NCBI GenBank assembly: GCA_001028815.1 | Contig: LDJB01000006.1 | Location: forward strand, 1 to 60,312 | DNA from: Peptococcaceae bacterium 1109 | GTDB taxonomy: Bacteria > Bacillota > Limnochordia > Darwinibacteriales > Darwinibacteriaceae | DNA: 60,312 nucleotides | Direction of reading: 5' to 3' | Shown: positions 1 to 8,038 of the stretch, in pieces | Layout of the letters: each line of letters starts with the position of its first letter | Numbering within the stretch: the first letter of the stretch is position 1 | Notes under the pieces: model-generated | The model's database searches: none | What the model was told of the DNA's origin: nothing | What the model saw: only the letters and a program-made list of their open reading frames with translations | Translations under genes and position numbers: made by a program

Positions 1-151
1 ATCAGAACTTCGCGCCGGTGTCTCACCGGCAAATGGTATGATACCACGTTTGTTTTGCAGTGTCAACCACTATCCTTCCCCGATTATGAGCAGGTCTTTG
101 CACTACCGAGTTGGAATCAATAAGGCAGTATTTTGCGAGGAGATGATGGGG

Positions 152-1192
152 ATGAATAGGCGTCTCTGGACCGCTGTCGGGGTGGTTCTTTCTTCCCTTG
201 GCCTTACCTGCGAGCTGTTCGCCCTCACGTTTCTAAGGCTATCGCCTCTCTCCGCCAGCTTTCAGCAGCGCGCGATTACTTCCGCAGCACTGGGAGGAGT
301 GCTCTTTGCGGCAGGCACTGCCCTTGCTCTGCTTCCCTTCCTCAGGAGAGGCCGGGCCCATCGACGCCCGATTTTCCATGGAGTGGCCCTTCCGCCGCTC
401 CTCGCGTGGTGCCTCTTTTGCGGCGCGTTCTACCTGTTACAAGACCGCCTTCTCTTCAACCCTAGAGACCTGAGTGGGGTGCGCTATACAGCTGTTGCCC
501 GAGACTACCCCGCGGCAGAAGAGGTCCACATCGAGGTTGGCACGGATGTCCTCCACGGCTGGCTATTGCCCCCCTCAACTGGCGTGAAACCGGCTCCACT
601 GATCCTCTTGTTCTACGGTCAAGGCGGGGAAGCTTCCCGCTATTTCCGCCTTGCCGAGAAAGTCCCGGAGGCAGCCTGGGCCTTCATACACTACCGGGGG
701 TACGGGTGGAGCACGGGGAGCCCGAGCGAGAAAGGGCTCTTCGCTGACTCGCTAGCTGTCTATGACCGTTTCGCCGCGCATCCCGCCATTGATACAGAAC
801 GTATCGTAGCCTTGGCTGGAAGCCTGGGGACAGGGATTGCCACATACTTATCTGCCCACCGGCCCTTAGCGGCGGTGGTGCTTTTTTCGCCTTATGATTC
901 CATTGCGGGCGGAGTTGCTCGTGACTTGATCCCGCTCCTCCCCACGACGCTGTTGATGCGCAACCAGTTTGACGTCCGAAAGTACGCCCAGAAAGCGAAG
1001 GCCCCAGCTCTGGCCATAGTAGGTGAGGCAGATGCAGTCATTCAGATGCAGCGCTCCCAGGTGCTACTTGAGCACTGGGCCCAGGCAAGGGAGATGGTGG
1101 TGATCCCAGGAGGTACTCACTACAGCATCTATGAGGAGGACATAAGTTGGGAGGCCGTGCGAGAGTTCTTAGCAAAGCTGGACATTATTTGA
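152..1192 (+). CDS. Membrane-anchored alpha/beta hydrolase
   Basis: Probable serine hydrolase with an N-terminal membrane anchor; the substrate is unknown. Three hydrophobic segments fill roughly the first 100 residues, followed by an alpha/beta-hydrolase fold. The nucleophile elbow reads AGSLG. The likely acid is the Asp in GEADAV and the catalytic His is in GGTHY near the C-terminus. An in-frame ORF reaches back to position 38, but GAGGAG at 137-142 lies 9 bases before the ATG at 152, which favours that start; ATGs at 143 and 146 are alternatives. Similar proteins are often annotated as YqiA/FrsA-like or 'alpha/beta hydrolase'. The gene looks monocistronic. Family is confident, function is not. 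Confidence 0.8.
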   Translation: MNRRLWTAVGVVLSSLGLTCELFALTFLRLSPLSASFQQRAITSAALGGVLFAAGTALALLPFLRRGRAHRRPIFHGVALPPLLAWCLFCGAFYLLQDRLLFNPRDLSGVRYTAVARDYPAAEEVHIEVGTDVLHGWLLPPSTGVKPAPLILLFYGQGGEASRYFRLAEKVPEAAWAFIHYRGYGWSTGSPSEKGLFADSLAVYDRFAAHPAIDTERIVALAGSLGTGIATYLSAHRPLAAVVLFSPYDSIAGGVARDLIPLLPTTLLMRNQFDVRKYAQKAKAPALAIVGEADAVIQMQRSQVLLEHWAQAREMVVIPGGTHYSIYEEDISWEAVREFLAKLDII

Positions 1193-1269
1193 GCTAACAG
1201 CAGGATGCACTCCTAGCGGTGCCGAACTGCTTGCCAAACCGTCCCGTCACTCTTAAAGGAGGGAGCAGC

Positions 1270-1941
1270 ATGTGTGGACGCTTTACTCTACGGACGCCTG
1301 TGGTTGATCTGCTTGACCGGTTTCAACTAGTTTTGCCCGGTTTTGATGTGGAGCCGCGGTACAATATCGCCCCTACTCAGGAGATCCTCACGGCAGTGAG
1401 TACTGGAACGGACCGCCGGCCGGTACTGATGCGCTGGGGGCTCATCCCTTTCTGGTCAAAAGACACGTCAAATGCGGCGCGCATGATAAACGCCCGGCAA
1501 GAGACCTTAACCGAGCGAGCATCTTTCAAGAACCTGGTGAACCGAAGACGGTGCCTCATCCTTGCCGATGGTTTCTATGAATGGACGATGGTGGATGGCA
1601 GCAAGACCCCAATGTACATCACCTTGCCCAACGGCGAACCCTTCGCCATGGCGGGGTTGTGGGACACGTGGCAGGATCGGGAAACGTCACAGACAATCAC
1701 CAGCTGTACCATAGTCACGCGGGCTGCCTGTGAAGCACTGGAGGAAATCCACGACCGTATGCCGATGATCCTATCCCGAGATGATGAAGAACTCTGGGTC
1801 AACCTTCAACCTTTAAGCGCTGGCGATCTCCATGCCATTGCACACCGCGTCCCGCAGGAGTTTTCCTACTACCCCGTAAGCAAGCGGGTGAATTCTCCCC
1901 GAAACGAGGGGCCTGAGTTGATCCTACGGCATTCCGATTAG
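1270..1941 (+). CDS. yedK: SRAP-domain abasic-site DNA-protein crosslink protein (YedK/HMCES family)
   Basis: SOS-response-associated peptidase family protein. Characterised relatives crosslink to abasic sites in single-stranded DNA through Cys2. The start at 1270 gives Met-Cys-Gly-Arg-Phe, putting the obligatory Cys at position 2 after Met removal, and a strong AAAGGAGGGAG site lies just upstream, so the longer frame from 1219 is rejected. Other family residues are visible: Asn in YNIAPTQ, Glu in FYEW and His in IHDRMP. Length (223 aa) is normal. The last 18 bases overlap the end of convergent bofA. Confidence 0.95.
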   Translation: MCGRFTLRTPVVDLLDRFQLVLPGFDVEPRYNIAPTQEILTAVSTGTDRRPVLMRWGLIPFWSKDTSNAARMINARQETLTERASFKNLVNRRRCLILADGFYEWTMVDGSKTPMYITLPNGEPFAMAGLWDTWQDRETSQTITSCTIVTRAACEALEEIHDRMPMILSRDDEELWVNLQPLSAGDLHAIAHRVPQEFSYYPVSKRVNSPRNEGPELILRHSD

Positions 1942-2196
1942 GAGAAAGCGCAGCGCGATAAGCAGCACCACTCCAGGAATCCCGAGCAGCCCTGCAACCA
2001 AGGCGGTTATGGGGTTGATCCCTATATAGATGCCCCAGATTCCGCCGATCAGGTTTGCAATTAGGAGCATGGCCCCGCCGATGACCGCGTTGACAATCAG
2101 GTTGAAGATCACACGCAGGGGAATCAGCATTAAGCGGCCGATGACGTACAGCAGGAAGACCCCGACAAAGTAAGCAATTACCACATAAATGTCCAT
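1924..2196 (-). CDS. bofA: Pro-sigma-K processing inhibitor BofA
   Basis: Small (90 aa) integral membrane protein of the BofA family. In Bacillus it holds the SpoIVFB protease inactive in the outer forespore membrane until the engulfed forespore signals, so it controls sigma-K activation. Hydrophobic segments span nearly the whole chain, and the Asn-rich NLIVNAVIGG stretch and the C-terminal GIPGVVLL segment are typical. It is the last gene of the dnaX-ybaB-recR-yaaL cluster, its usual place in Bacillota. Its stop codon lies inside the convergent SRAP gene. This is good evidence that the organism sporulates. Confidence 0.9.
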   Translation of the reverse strand: MDIYVVIAYFVGVFLLYVIGRLMLIPLRVIFNLIVNAVIGGAMLLIANLIGGIWGIYIGINPITALVAGLLGIPGVVLLIALRFLLIGMP

Positions 2197-2291
2197 GAAA
2201 GGCCCCCATTTCTAGGTTCGTCCTATTCAAATCCTATGTGGTAACCACAAGAATATGCCATGCCCTTCCAAGGGCACTTTGGGGCCTTTGA

Positions 2292-2591
2292 CTAGAACGC
2301 ATCCACTGTGAGGCCTTGTGCTTTTGCTTCCTTCAGCAAGAACATGTACTTCCGCTCTGCAGCCTCGAGAAGCAAAATCGCGTGGTCCACGAGGGCCGGA
2401 TCGGATGCGTTGTTGAAGTAGGAATGGGCAGCGCGCCATTCTTCCCGGGCCTTAAGGACATCTCTGAGCAGCTTCTGCTGTTCAGGCGATAGGTCTGAAG
2501 CATTGACATGTTGCTCCCTAGCAGCAGTTTTCGGAATCCAGCGCTTAGCGGTATTGAGAAGATTTGCTGCCGCGCCATAGGGCGTCTTCAT
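2292..2591 (-). CDS. yaaL: YaaL-like DUF2508 protein, copy 1
   Basis: 99-aa protein of the YaaL/DUF2508 family, function unknown, found between recR and bofA in many spore-formers. The chain is helical and charged, with the family pattern REEW..A.SYFNN..DP.LVDHAIL followed by AAERKY. The start at 2591 is preceded by GGGGGAG with 9 bases between; the in-frame upstream extension would read back into the neighbouring paralogue and is rejected. It is a tandem paralogue of the next gene, 28 bases away, and shares its C-terminal half. Confidence 0.8.
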   Translation of the reverse strand: MKTPYGAAANLLNTAKRWIPKTAAREQHVNASDLSPEQQKLLRDVLKAREEWRAAHSYFNNASDPALVDHAILLLEAAERKYMFLLKEAKAQGLTVDAF

Positions 2592-2619
2592 TGGTTCCCA
2601 CTCCCCCGTCCACCAGGTT

Positions 2620-2919
2620 TTACTCCATTCTATGGTGGGGGACGGCCCAATATGTCTTGCAGCGCACTCCGGAGCGTTTAGCTTGGTCAAGCAAATACAC
2701 ATACTTCCGTTCCGCTGCTTGCAGAGATAGTATGGCATGGTCAATAAGGACTGTATCAGTGACGTTGTCAAAATAGGACCGGGCCGCCAACCACTCTTGC
2801 CGAGCTTGTTCCACTTGCTCGATTAACAGCCGCTCGCCCCCCTCTTCTGGCAGCTCCACTTCCTCGACCTCCGCCAAGAAACTCTTGGCAAAACCCCTAA
2901 GGCGTTCTGCTAAAGTCAT
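2620..2919 (-). CDS. yaaL: YaaL-like DUF2508 protein, copy 2
   Basis: Second DUF2508/YaaL-type protein (about 99 aa) directly downstream of recR. It shares the pattern QEWLAARSYFDNVTD..LIDHAIL..AAERKY with copy 1 but has its own acidic N-terminal region. The start is uncertain: the ATG at 2919 lies 15 bases from the GGGAGG site at 2935-2940, whereas a TTG at 2925 would be at the ideal 9. An 8-bp inverted repeat (2945-2965) sits just upstream. Two tandem copies are unusual for this locus and point to a local duplication. Confidence 0.75.
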   Translation of the reverse strand: MTLAERLRGFAKSFLAEVEEVELPEEGGERLLIEQVEQARQEWLAARSYFDNVTDTVLIDHAILSLQAAERKYVYLLDQAKRSGVRCKTYWAVPHHRME

Positions 2920-2944
2920 GGACAAAAAAACCACCCTCCCGAGT

Positions 2945-2965
2945 TGATACTCGTTAAGAGTATCA
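2945..2965. repeat. Perfect inverted repeat upstream of yaaL copy 2
   Basis: TGATACTC and GAGTATCA arms (8 bp, perfect) flank a 5-base loop, a few bases upstream of the ribosome binding site of the yaaL-like gene and 35 bases after the recR stop. No T-run follows on either strand, so it is not an obvious terminator. It could be an operator or an mRNA hairpin affecting translation or transcript ends. Confidence 0.5.
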
Positions 2966-2999
2966 CTCTAGGCTGGGTGGTTTATTCTCAACTTACTGA

Positions 3000-3596
3000 C
3001 TACAGCTCTCTACGCCCTTCCAGAGCTTTCCCTAAAGTAACTTCGTCCACATACTCCAAGTCAGCCCCAACGGGCATTCCATGTGCCATGCGCGTCACCC
3101 GTATGCCCAGGGGCTTGATAATTCGGGCAAGGTACATGGCCGTGGCTTCCCCTTCTACGTTGGGGTCTGTGGCCAGAAGGACTTCCTCTACCTGAGGACC
3201 CAACCGCGCCATTAGTTCGGTAATACGCAGCTGCTCAGGCCCAATCCCCTCCAGAGGCGAGATCGCTCCGTGGAGAACGTGGTAGAGCCCGTTAAACTCC
3301 TTGGTACGCTCAATGGCGATTACATCCCGGGGCTCCTCAACCACGCAGATGATTGTCCGATCCCGGCGAGGGTCTGCACAGATGGAGCAGGGGTCGCTTT
3401 CCGTCAGCTGAAAGCACTGGGAGCAGAAAGCAATCTTGTCCTTTGCCTCGACGATCGCTGATGCTAGGCTGTGAGCTTCCTCTTTAGATAACCCGATCAG
3501 AAAAAAAGACAGCCTCTGGGCGGTTTTCGGCCCAATCCCCGGTAGCCGTGTCAGCTCCTCGATGAGGCGAGCCATTGGCTTGGGATAGCGAGACAT
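3000..3596 (-). CDS. recR: Recombination protein RecR
   Basis: RecR acts with RecF and RecO in loading RecA at gaps. The 198-aa chain has the N-terminal helix-hairpin-helix ([11 protein letters not shown]), a four-cysteine zinc finger (CSQC...CSIC), and a Toprim domain with VVEEPRD and [14 protein letters not shown]. Length is typical. The start codon lies one base after the ybaB stop, so the two are translationally coupled in the dnaX-ybaB-recR operon. Confidence 0.97.
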   Translation of the reverse strand: MSRYPKPMARLIEELTRLPGIGPKTAQRLSFFLIGLSKEEAHSLASAIVEAKDKIAFCSQCFQLTESDPCSICADPRRDRTIICVVEEPRDVIAIERTKEFNGLYHVLHGAISPLEGIGPEQLRITELMARLGPQVEEVLLATDPNVEGEATAMYLARIIKPLGIRVTRMAHGMPVGADLEYVDEVTLGKALEGRREL

Positions 3597-3597
3597 G

Positions 3598-3924
3598 CTA
3601 GAACAGTCCAGTGGGCATTCCGGGAATGTTGATCCCGCCAGTTACCCGCTGCATTTCCGCGGCCGACATCTCCTGGGCCTTACGAAGACCATCGTTCACC
3701 GCGGCCAATATTAGGTCTTCAAGCATCTCCACGTCTTCGGGATCAACCACAGCTGGATCGATTTTGACTTCCTGGATTTCCTGGTGCCCATTAACGATCA
3801 CAGTGACCACGCCACCACCTGCTGTGCCCTCCACAGTCTTGGTGGCCAGCTCTTCCTGAACCCTCTTCAGTTCAGCCTGCATCTTCTGGACCTGTTTCAT
3901 CATCTTCTGCATATTCATACCCAT
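3598..3924 (-). CDS. ybaB: YbaB/EbfC nucleoid-associated protein
   Basis: Small DNA-binding nucleoid protein, usually encoded between dnaX and recR. The N-terminal coiled region is Met/Gln/Lys rich ([17 protein letters not shown]) and is followed by the family core [14 protein letters not shown] and [13 protein letters not shown]. The start at 3924 (109 aa) sits 8 bases from a GAGAGGTG site; the frame reaching to 3978 would overlap dnaX and has no site of its own. Confidence 0.93.
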   Translation of the reverse strand: MGMNMQKMMKQVQKMQAELKRVQEELATKTVEGTAGGGVVTVIVNGHQEIQEVKIDPAVVDPEDVEMLEDLILAAVNDGLRKAQEMSAAEMQRVTGGINIPGMPTGLF

Positions 3925-3949
3925 CCCGCAAACACCTCTCTGTAACTCT

Positions 3950-5605
3950 CTATTCACTCGCATCAGGTATGCGTACAACTTTGCCGCCGAAGATCTTCAA
4001 GGCCGCCTGCACTGTTTCGTTCTCCGCCGCGGGTTCATTCTGCGGCCGGTTCTGGGCAGCTGTTTTGCTGGCGTTCGGAGGCTCGTTCACCTGAGTAATG
4101 CCTGCAGATCCTTTTTCCCGCTTCTCTGGCTGCTGATGACTCCCAGTCATCTCAGGCGAGACTTCGTCGTCGAACACACACTCCATCTCCAGGTTAGTAC
4201 CTATAAACTTGGAAAGCACTCTTTCCGCGGCTTCCCGATGCTTGGGCTGCTCAATGCTGGCCTTATGGAAGCCACGCTCCCGGGGGAACCTTATCACCGC
4301 TGTGCCAGCCTGAACCGCCACTGGCCGCCCTTCACAGAGAAACGCGGCACACTGCACGAGGCGTTCACTGCGGAGAGCCTGGAGGTAGTCTTCCCAATTG
4401 TCGATGAGAAACTGGGTGCGCTCTTGATCACCGGCCCCGCTCGGCCGCTTCCGCACGGAAGCGCTCTCCCGCTGTGGTTCCTCTCGGGGCGTTTCCTTAG
4501 CAGACAGGTTCCGGAGCTGCTGCTCCAAAGTGCGGATTTTCTCCTTCAGGCTATTAATATCCTCGGAAGGCAGCGATTGTTCCTGTTTGGGTTTTGCGGT
4601 AAGCTCCAACGCCGCCAGTTCCAAGGGGATGCGGGCATCTACTGCATAGCGCATTTCCCGGGCACAGTCAGAAAGCTTACGGATAGCTTCCAAAAAAGAC
4701 TCTTGCCTTTGGCCTGGCTCAAGCTGGAGCATTTGCCCTCGCAGCTCATCTACCACATCCCGGGTGAACTGCATCAAGTCCCGCCCGCTGCCATACAGGC
4801 GGTTTATCTGTTCCAGGCAGGCTTTGTCATCCTTACCAAGCAAGTTTTCTGTGAAACGGCGGATCTCTTCTGCAGGGGCTACTCCCAGTACATCAGCGGC
4901 TGTTTCCACTGTGAGAGCCTCCGAATAGATCATGCACTGTTCCAAAAGGCTGAGGGCATCACGCATGCCCCCTTCCGCGTGCTTAGCGATCATGGCCAGA
5001 CCTGCTTCGTCTGCGGCTATGCCTTCCGCGGAGGCCACTGTTTTCAGGCCCTCCATGAGCTGAGCATGGTTTAAGCGTTTAAAGTCATAGCGTTGACAGC
5101 GGGACAAGATGGTGGCTGGCACTTTATGTAGATCAGTGGTGGCAAAGATGAACACCACGTGCGCGGGAGGTTCTTCGAGGGTCTTCAGCAGAGCATTAAA
5201 GGCCTCAGGGGTAAGCATGTGTACCTCGTCGATGATGTACACCTTGTAGGGAGCGCCTACCGGCGCAAAGCGCACCTGCTCCCTAAGCTCTCGAATCTCT
5301 TCTATGCCGCGGTTCGAGGCGCCGTCAATTTCAATCACATTTAGGGAGCTTCCGTTGGCAATGGCACGGCACTCCTGGCACTCCCCACATGGGCTATCGG
5401 TAGGGCCGTGGGCGCAATCAAGGCCTTTGGCCATCAACCGGGCAATGGTCGTCTTGCCCGTACCCCGAGGCCCGGAGAAAAGATAGGCGTGGGAAATGCG
5501 GCCCTGCTTAAGGCTGTTTTGCAGTGCCTGGCAGATATGCGCCTGCCCGATCACATCGGCAAACGTTTGTGGACGCCATTTGCGGTATAAGGCAAGATAG
5601 GCCAC
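3950..5605 (-). CDS. dnaX: DNA polymerase III subunits gamma/tau
   Basis: Clamp-loader ATPase of the replicative polymerase. The start is a GTG at 5605 behind AGGGAGG, giving the canonical N-terminus with [16 protein letters not shown]; 551 aa. Visible motifs are Walker A GPRGTGKT (about residues 45-52), a zinc-binding cluster ([16 protein letters not shown]), Walker B DEVHML, and the sensor/SRC motif LSRCQRYDF. The C-terminal third is charged and low in conservation, as in tau. It leads a dnaX-ybaB-recR operon just downstream of the SRP RNA. No clear slippery A-run for a programmed gamma frameshift was noticed. Confidence 0.97.
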   Translation of the reverse strand: MAYLALYRKWRPQTFADVIGQAHICQALQNSLKQGRISHAYLFSGPRGTGKTTIARLMAKGLDCAHGPTDSPCGECQECRAIANGSSLNVIEIDGASNRGIEEIRELREQVRFAPVGAPYKVYIIDEVHMLTPEAFNALLKTLEEPPAHVVFIFATTDLHKVPATILSRCQRYDFKRLNHAQLMEGLKTVASAEGIAADEAGLAMIAKHAEGGMRDALSLLEQCMIYSEALTVETAADVLGVAPAEEIRRFTENLLGKDDKACLEQINRLYGSGRDLMQFTRDVVDELRGQMLQLEPGQRQESFLEAIRKLSDCAREMRYAVDARIPLELAALELTAKPKQEQSLPSEDINSLKEKIRTLEQQLRNLSAKETPREEPQRESASVRKRPSGAGDQERTQFLIDNWEDYLQALRSERLVQCAAFLCEGRPVAVQAGTAVIRFPRERGFHKASIEQPKHREAAERVLSKFIGTNLEMECVFDDEVSPEMTGSHQQPEKREKGSAGITQVNEPPNASKTAAQNRPQNEPAAENETVQAALKIFGGKVVRIPDASE

Positions 5606-5694
5606 TTCTCTGCCTCCCTGAATGTAATCAATCACCTTTTCTGGATCCTGGCGTGGAAATCCTGCCAAGGGGAAAAACACACGAAAAGGGCATA

Positions 5695-5966
5695 AAAAAG
5701 CCGTGCACCTGTCCTCGAGTATAGCCTTCCAGACGATATTCAGGCAGTTAGCTCGAATCAGGCACCCTCACGGCACATAGGGTCGCCTACTTACCGCTGC
5801 TTCCTTCCGGACCTGACGGGGTTCATAGGTTCCTATTGCGTGAGACCCAATCGTCAACACCACTTGCCTGAACCAGACTCCACAAGACTATCCCTCAGAC
5901 AGGAATTCGACCCCGCTATAGCGGATTGCGGGTTCAGGGCACCGCTACCTCCCCGTCTAGCACGAC
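5695..5966 (-). ncRNA. ffs: Signal recognition particle RNA, large (Bacillus) type
   Basis: The SRP domain IV signature GTCAGGTCCGGAAGGAAGCA is read on the minus strand around 5797-5820. The 5' half carries the Alu-domain elements of the long Bacillota form (GTCGTGCTAGACGGGGAGG, GGTAGCGGTGCCCTG) and the 3' end closes with GGTGCACGGC followed by T6. About 270 nt, the size of Bacillus scRNA rather than the short 4.5S form. It is transcribed toward dnaX. Confidence 0.95.
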
Positions 5967-5972
5967 ATCAAC

Positions 5973-6001
5973 ATTATAAACCAATGGCTCACAGGTGTCA
6001 A
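5973..6001 (-). promoter_or_regulatory. Consensus sigma-A promoter of the SRP RNA
   Basis: A perfect TTGACA (5996-6001) and TATAAT (5973-5978) are separated by 17 bases on the minus strand. Initiation would fall near 5966, exactly where the conserved 5' end of the SRP RNA begins. Confidence 0.93.
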
Positions 6002-6025
6002 GAAAACCAGCTAGGGCTGGAAAAC

Positions 6026-6061
6026 GAAACAGCGGCTCTGCCTTAGGCATGCCGCTGTTTC
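6026..6061 (-). terminator. Terminator after the tRNA-Ser genes
   Basis: An 11-bp perfect stem (GAAACAGCGGC with GCCGCTGTTTC), with a short inner helix, lies just past the 3' end of tRNA-Ser(GGA). On the minus strand it is followed by a T-rich tract (TTTCGTTTTCC). Confidence 0.8.
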
Positions 6062-6069
6062 ATATCATA

Positions 6070-6161
6070 TGGCGGAGAGAGAGGGATTCGAACCCTCGAG
6101 GGGCTTATCACCCCTACACGATTTCCAGTCGTGCCTGTTCAGCCAACTCCAGCATCTCTCC
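6070..6161 (-). tRNA. tRNA-Ser (GGA)
   Basis: Class II tRNA of 92 nt with encoded CCA. The acceptor stem is GGAGAGA/TCTCTCC, the anticodon loop CTGGAAA gives GGA, there is a long variable arm, and the T-loop is GGTTCGAATCC. It reads UCC/UCU codons. Confidence 0.97.
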
Positions 6162-6172
6162 ACGATTTATCA

Positions 6173-6262
6173 TGGCGGAGAGGGTGGGATTTGAACCCAC
6201 GGGACGCTTGCACGCCCAACGGTTTTCGAGACCGCCACAATCGGCCACTCTGTCACCTCTCC
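6173..6262 (-). tRNA. tRNA-Ser (CGA)
   Basis: Class II tRNA of 90 nt with encoded CCA. Acceptor stem GGAGAGG/CCTCTCC, anticodon loop CTCGAAA giving CGA, a long variable arm, and T-loop GGTTCAAATCC. It lies 11 bases upstream of tRNA-Ser(GGA) and shortly after the tadA stop, so all three may share a transcript. Confidence 0.97.
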
Positions 6263-6274
6263 AAGCCTGCTGTC

Positions 6275-6727
6275 TTATTTTTCCCTCAGCTGTCGAAAGA
6301 AATCACGCAACAACTGAGCACATTCTGCTTGCCTGATTCCTGCAATCACTTCCGTAACCGAGTGGTTCAGGCGTTTGTCCTGCACTAGGTTCATCAGCGA
6401 GGATACGGCCCCTGCCTTAGGATCCTCCGCTCCGTATACTAAGGTGGAGATCCGGGCATTGACAATGGCCCCAGCGCACATGGGACACGGTTCTAGTGTA
6501 ACGTAGAGGGCTGCTCCCGTCAACCGCCACGAGCCAACACGCTCAGCCGCCTTCCGGATGGCGATCATCTCTGCATGAGCGGTAGGATCTCCCAGCGTCT
6601 CCCGCTGATTGTGGCCCCTACCAATGACCTCGCCTTTGTAAACTACAACTGCCCCGATGGGAACCTCATCAATGAGGCGGGCTTTATGCGCTTCTTCAAT
6701 AGCTTCCTGCATATATGTGCTGTGCAC
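6275..6727 (-). CDS. tadA: tRNA-specific adenosine deaminase TadA
   Basis: Converts the wobble A34 of tRNA-Arg(ACG) to inosine. The cytidine/deoxycytidylate deaminase fold shows the zinc site HAE (TAHAEMIA) and PCPMCAGA, plus EVPIGAVVV near the N-terminus. A GTG at 6727 has GGAGAG seven bases upstream and gives 150 aa; an ATG at 6742 is the alternative, and the frame back to 6793 lacks a ribosome site. It lies directly upstream of two tRNA-Ser genes, as in many Bacillota. Confidence 0.93.
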   Translation of the reverse strand: MHSTYMQEAIEEAHKARLIDEVPIGAVVVYKGEVIGRGHNQRETLGDPTAHAEMIAIRKAAERVGSWRLTGAALYVTLEPCPMCAGAIVNARISTLVYGAEDPKAGAVSSLMNLVQDKRLNHSVTEVIAGIRQAECAQLLRDFFRQLREK

Positions 6728-6802
6728 AGCGCATCTCTCCATCGCTTGCCATGTTCTAATATACCACAGCTCGGCTCGAAAGACAAGAATCAATCACCGA
6801 AT

Positions 6803-6973
6803 TCATCTGCGGGATTGCTTTGCCCGATCTGGCTCACTAAACCGTTCAATCCCGTAGTCGAGTCTGCGGTTAGCCTTAAAGCAGAGCACCCCGCCGTTGT
6901 TCAAGCCGCCGCAGTGCTCACAGGTCAAGCACATACTGGGTCGAAAGGTTATCCCTTTCAATGGGCATTTCAC
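6803..6973 (-). CDS. Small cysteine-rich (zinc-ribbon-like) protein
   Basis: A 56-codon reading frame from a GTG at 6973 to TGA at 6803. A textbook AGGAGGTG site lies 8 bases upstream, and the frame is open in a gap that otherwise has no gene. The product is basic and has five cysteines: Cys3, a CLTCEHC cluster at 15-21 and Cys31 (GGVLC). The pattern suggests a small metal-binding fold (zinc or iron-sulfur). I do not recognise a family. It lies about 75 bases upstream of tadA on the same strand and could be co-transcribed with it. Confidence 0.7.
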   Translation of the reverse strand: MKCPLKGITFRPSMCLTCEHCGGLNNGGVLCFKANRRLDYGIERFSEPDRAKQSRR

Positions 6974-7055
6974 CGCACACACCTCCTGGCTACATGCTAT
7001 CGATTATAGCCAATGAAGATGCACTCTTTCAATTATTGGGCAGTAAACTAATAGT

Positions 7056-7079
7056 AAAACCCCGCCGAGGCGGGGTTTT
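7056..7079. terminator. Bidirectional terminator after SASP gene 1
   Basis: AAAACCCCGCC and GGCGGGGTTTT form an 11-bp stem with a 2-base loop, with A/T tracts on both sides. It lies 12 bases past the stop of the minus-strand SASP gene. Confidence 0.88.
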
Positions 7080-7091
7080 GCTGGCTTTTTG

Positions 7092-7352
7092 CTACTGCGG
7101 CTGAGTAGGCGGCTGGGCTTGGGCGGCAAAACCACCCTGTTGTTCCATGAGCGATTGCTCGGCGGCGGCAATCATGCGGCGGACCATCTGGCCGCCCACT
7201 GCACCGCACTCGCGGGAGGAGATATTCCCCCAATAGCCCGTTTGGTACTCAGGGTTAATCCCCAATTCGCTCGCGACCTCATACTTGAACTTATCCATGG
7301 CCTGAGCAGCCTGCGGGATCATTATCCGATTCTTGCTCCGTCCGCGCGCCAT
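7092..7352 (-). CDS. Alpha/beta-type small acid-soluble spore protein
   Basis: DNA-saturating spore protein that protects spore DNA from UV and heat and is degraded by the GPR protease at germination. Family motifs are visible: a KYEVASELGI stretch (the GPR cleavage region), GYWGNISSRECGAVGG and the MVRRMI motif. The 86-aa chain ends in a Gln/Pro-rich tail. A GGAGGTGACT site precedes the ATG by about 7 bases. It is the first of two tandem paralogues, each with its own terminator. Confidence 0.96.
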   Translation of the reverse strand: MARGRSKNRIMIPQAAQAMDKFKYEVASELGINPEYQTGYWGNISSRECGAVGGQMVRRMIAAAEQSLMEQQGGFAAQAQPPTQPQ

Positions 7353-7425
7353 CAGTAGTCACCTCCCCCATAGGCTTCAGTTGTAGAATGCCCATGGAGC
7401 GGAAGGATTAACGTGGTAAATAGAA

Positions 7426-7450
7426 GCAGGGGGCCCAATTGGCCCCCTGC
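7426..7450. terminator. Terminator-like hairpin after SASP gene 2
   Basis: A perfect 10-bp stem GCAGGGGGCC/GGCCCCCTGC with a 5-base loop, 13 bases past the stop of the second SASP gene. On the minus strand it is followed by a moderately T-rich TTCTATTT. Confidence 0.75.
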
Positions 7451-7462
7451 TGATCTATTCAG

Positions 7463-7732
7463 TTATACCTGCTGATTACCTGGCTCCTGTGGGAAACGGA
7501 ACCCACCAGCCTGACCTTGATTCATCAGAGACTGCTGAGCAGCGGCGATCATCCGCCGAACCATATGTCCGCCCACAGCACCACACTCTCTCGAAGAGAT
7601 ATTGCCCCAATAACCGGACTTGTACTCGGGGTTGATTCCCAGCTCGGTAGCAACTTCATACTTGAACTGGTTCATTGCCTGGTAAGCTTGGGGAATCACC
7701 TTAATGTTGCTGCCTGAAGAACCTTGTGCCAT
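7463..7732 (-). CDS. Alpha/beta-type small acid-soluble spore protein
   Basis: 89-aa paralogue of the neighbouring SASP, with the same KYEVATELGI and GYWGNISSRECGAVGG motifs. It differs in a Gly/Ser-rich N-terminus and a different C-terminal tail. The ATG at 7732 is preceded by AAGGGGGTGAT with 7 bases between. A GTG at 7744 is open in frame but lies inside that site. Expression in the forespore under sigma-G is expected from the family; no promoter was assigned. Confidence 0.95.
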   Translation of the reverse strand: MAQGSSGSNIKVIPQAYQAMNQFKYEVATELGINPEYKSGYWGNISSRECGAVGGHMVRRMIAAAQQSLMNQGQAGGFRFPQEPGNQQV

Positions 7733-7835
7733 TCTCCATATCACCCCCTTTTCCCCTGCAAGCTTAATGTACCCCGTTGCAGGAGAACTAAGCAGGTAGA
7801 CTGTTGGGTGAAATGGAAACTACTCTTTTATGTTT

Positions 7836-8021
7836 TTAGTCGAGACTAATCGCACTGGTCGGGCAAGACTCTGCCGCTTCTTCGCAGCACCCTGCCGCTT
7901 CACAGCCACTGGCATCAGTTACATGGGCAAGGCTATCGTCGCCCATTTCGAAGACCTCTGGGCAGATTTCTGCGCAAAGGCCGCAACCAATACAGAGATC
8001 ATGATCCACTTTTGGATTCAA
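7836..8021 (-). CDS. Ferredoxin with one [4Fe-4S] cluster
   Basis: 61-aa electron carrier of the Bacillus/Thermotoga type. It has CIGCGLCAEICPE near the N-terminus and a distant CPTSAI cysteine, so one cluster is predicted; the extra cysteines in GCEAAGCCEE are unusual and could form a disulfide. The start is a TTG at 8021 behind GAGGAGG. It lies 17 bases downstream of the rubredoxin gene, so the two form an operon. A likely electron partner for PFOR (22.6-26.1 kb). Confidence 0.92.
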   Translation of the reverse strand: MNPKVDHDLCIGCGLCAEICPEVFEMGDDSLAHVTDASGCEAAGCCEEAAESCPTSAISLD

Positions 8022-8038
8022 CGCAGTGCCTCCTCACC

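Noticed and set aside
4136-5074. 312-aa plus-strand ORF
   Set aside because: It is fully antisense to dnaX, with no ribosome site and no recognisable domain; a codon-bias shadow.
5995-6336. 113-aa plus-strand ORF over the tRNA genes
   Set aside because: It covers two complete tRNA-Ser genes on the other strand; translation is an artefact.
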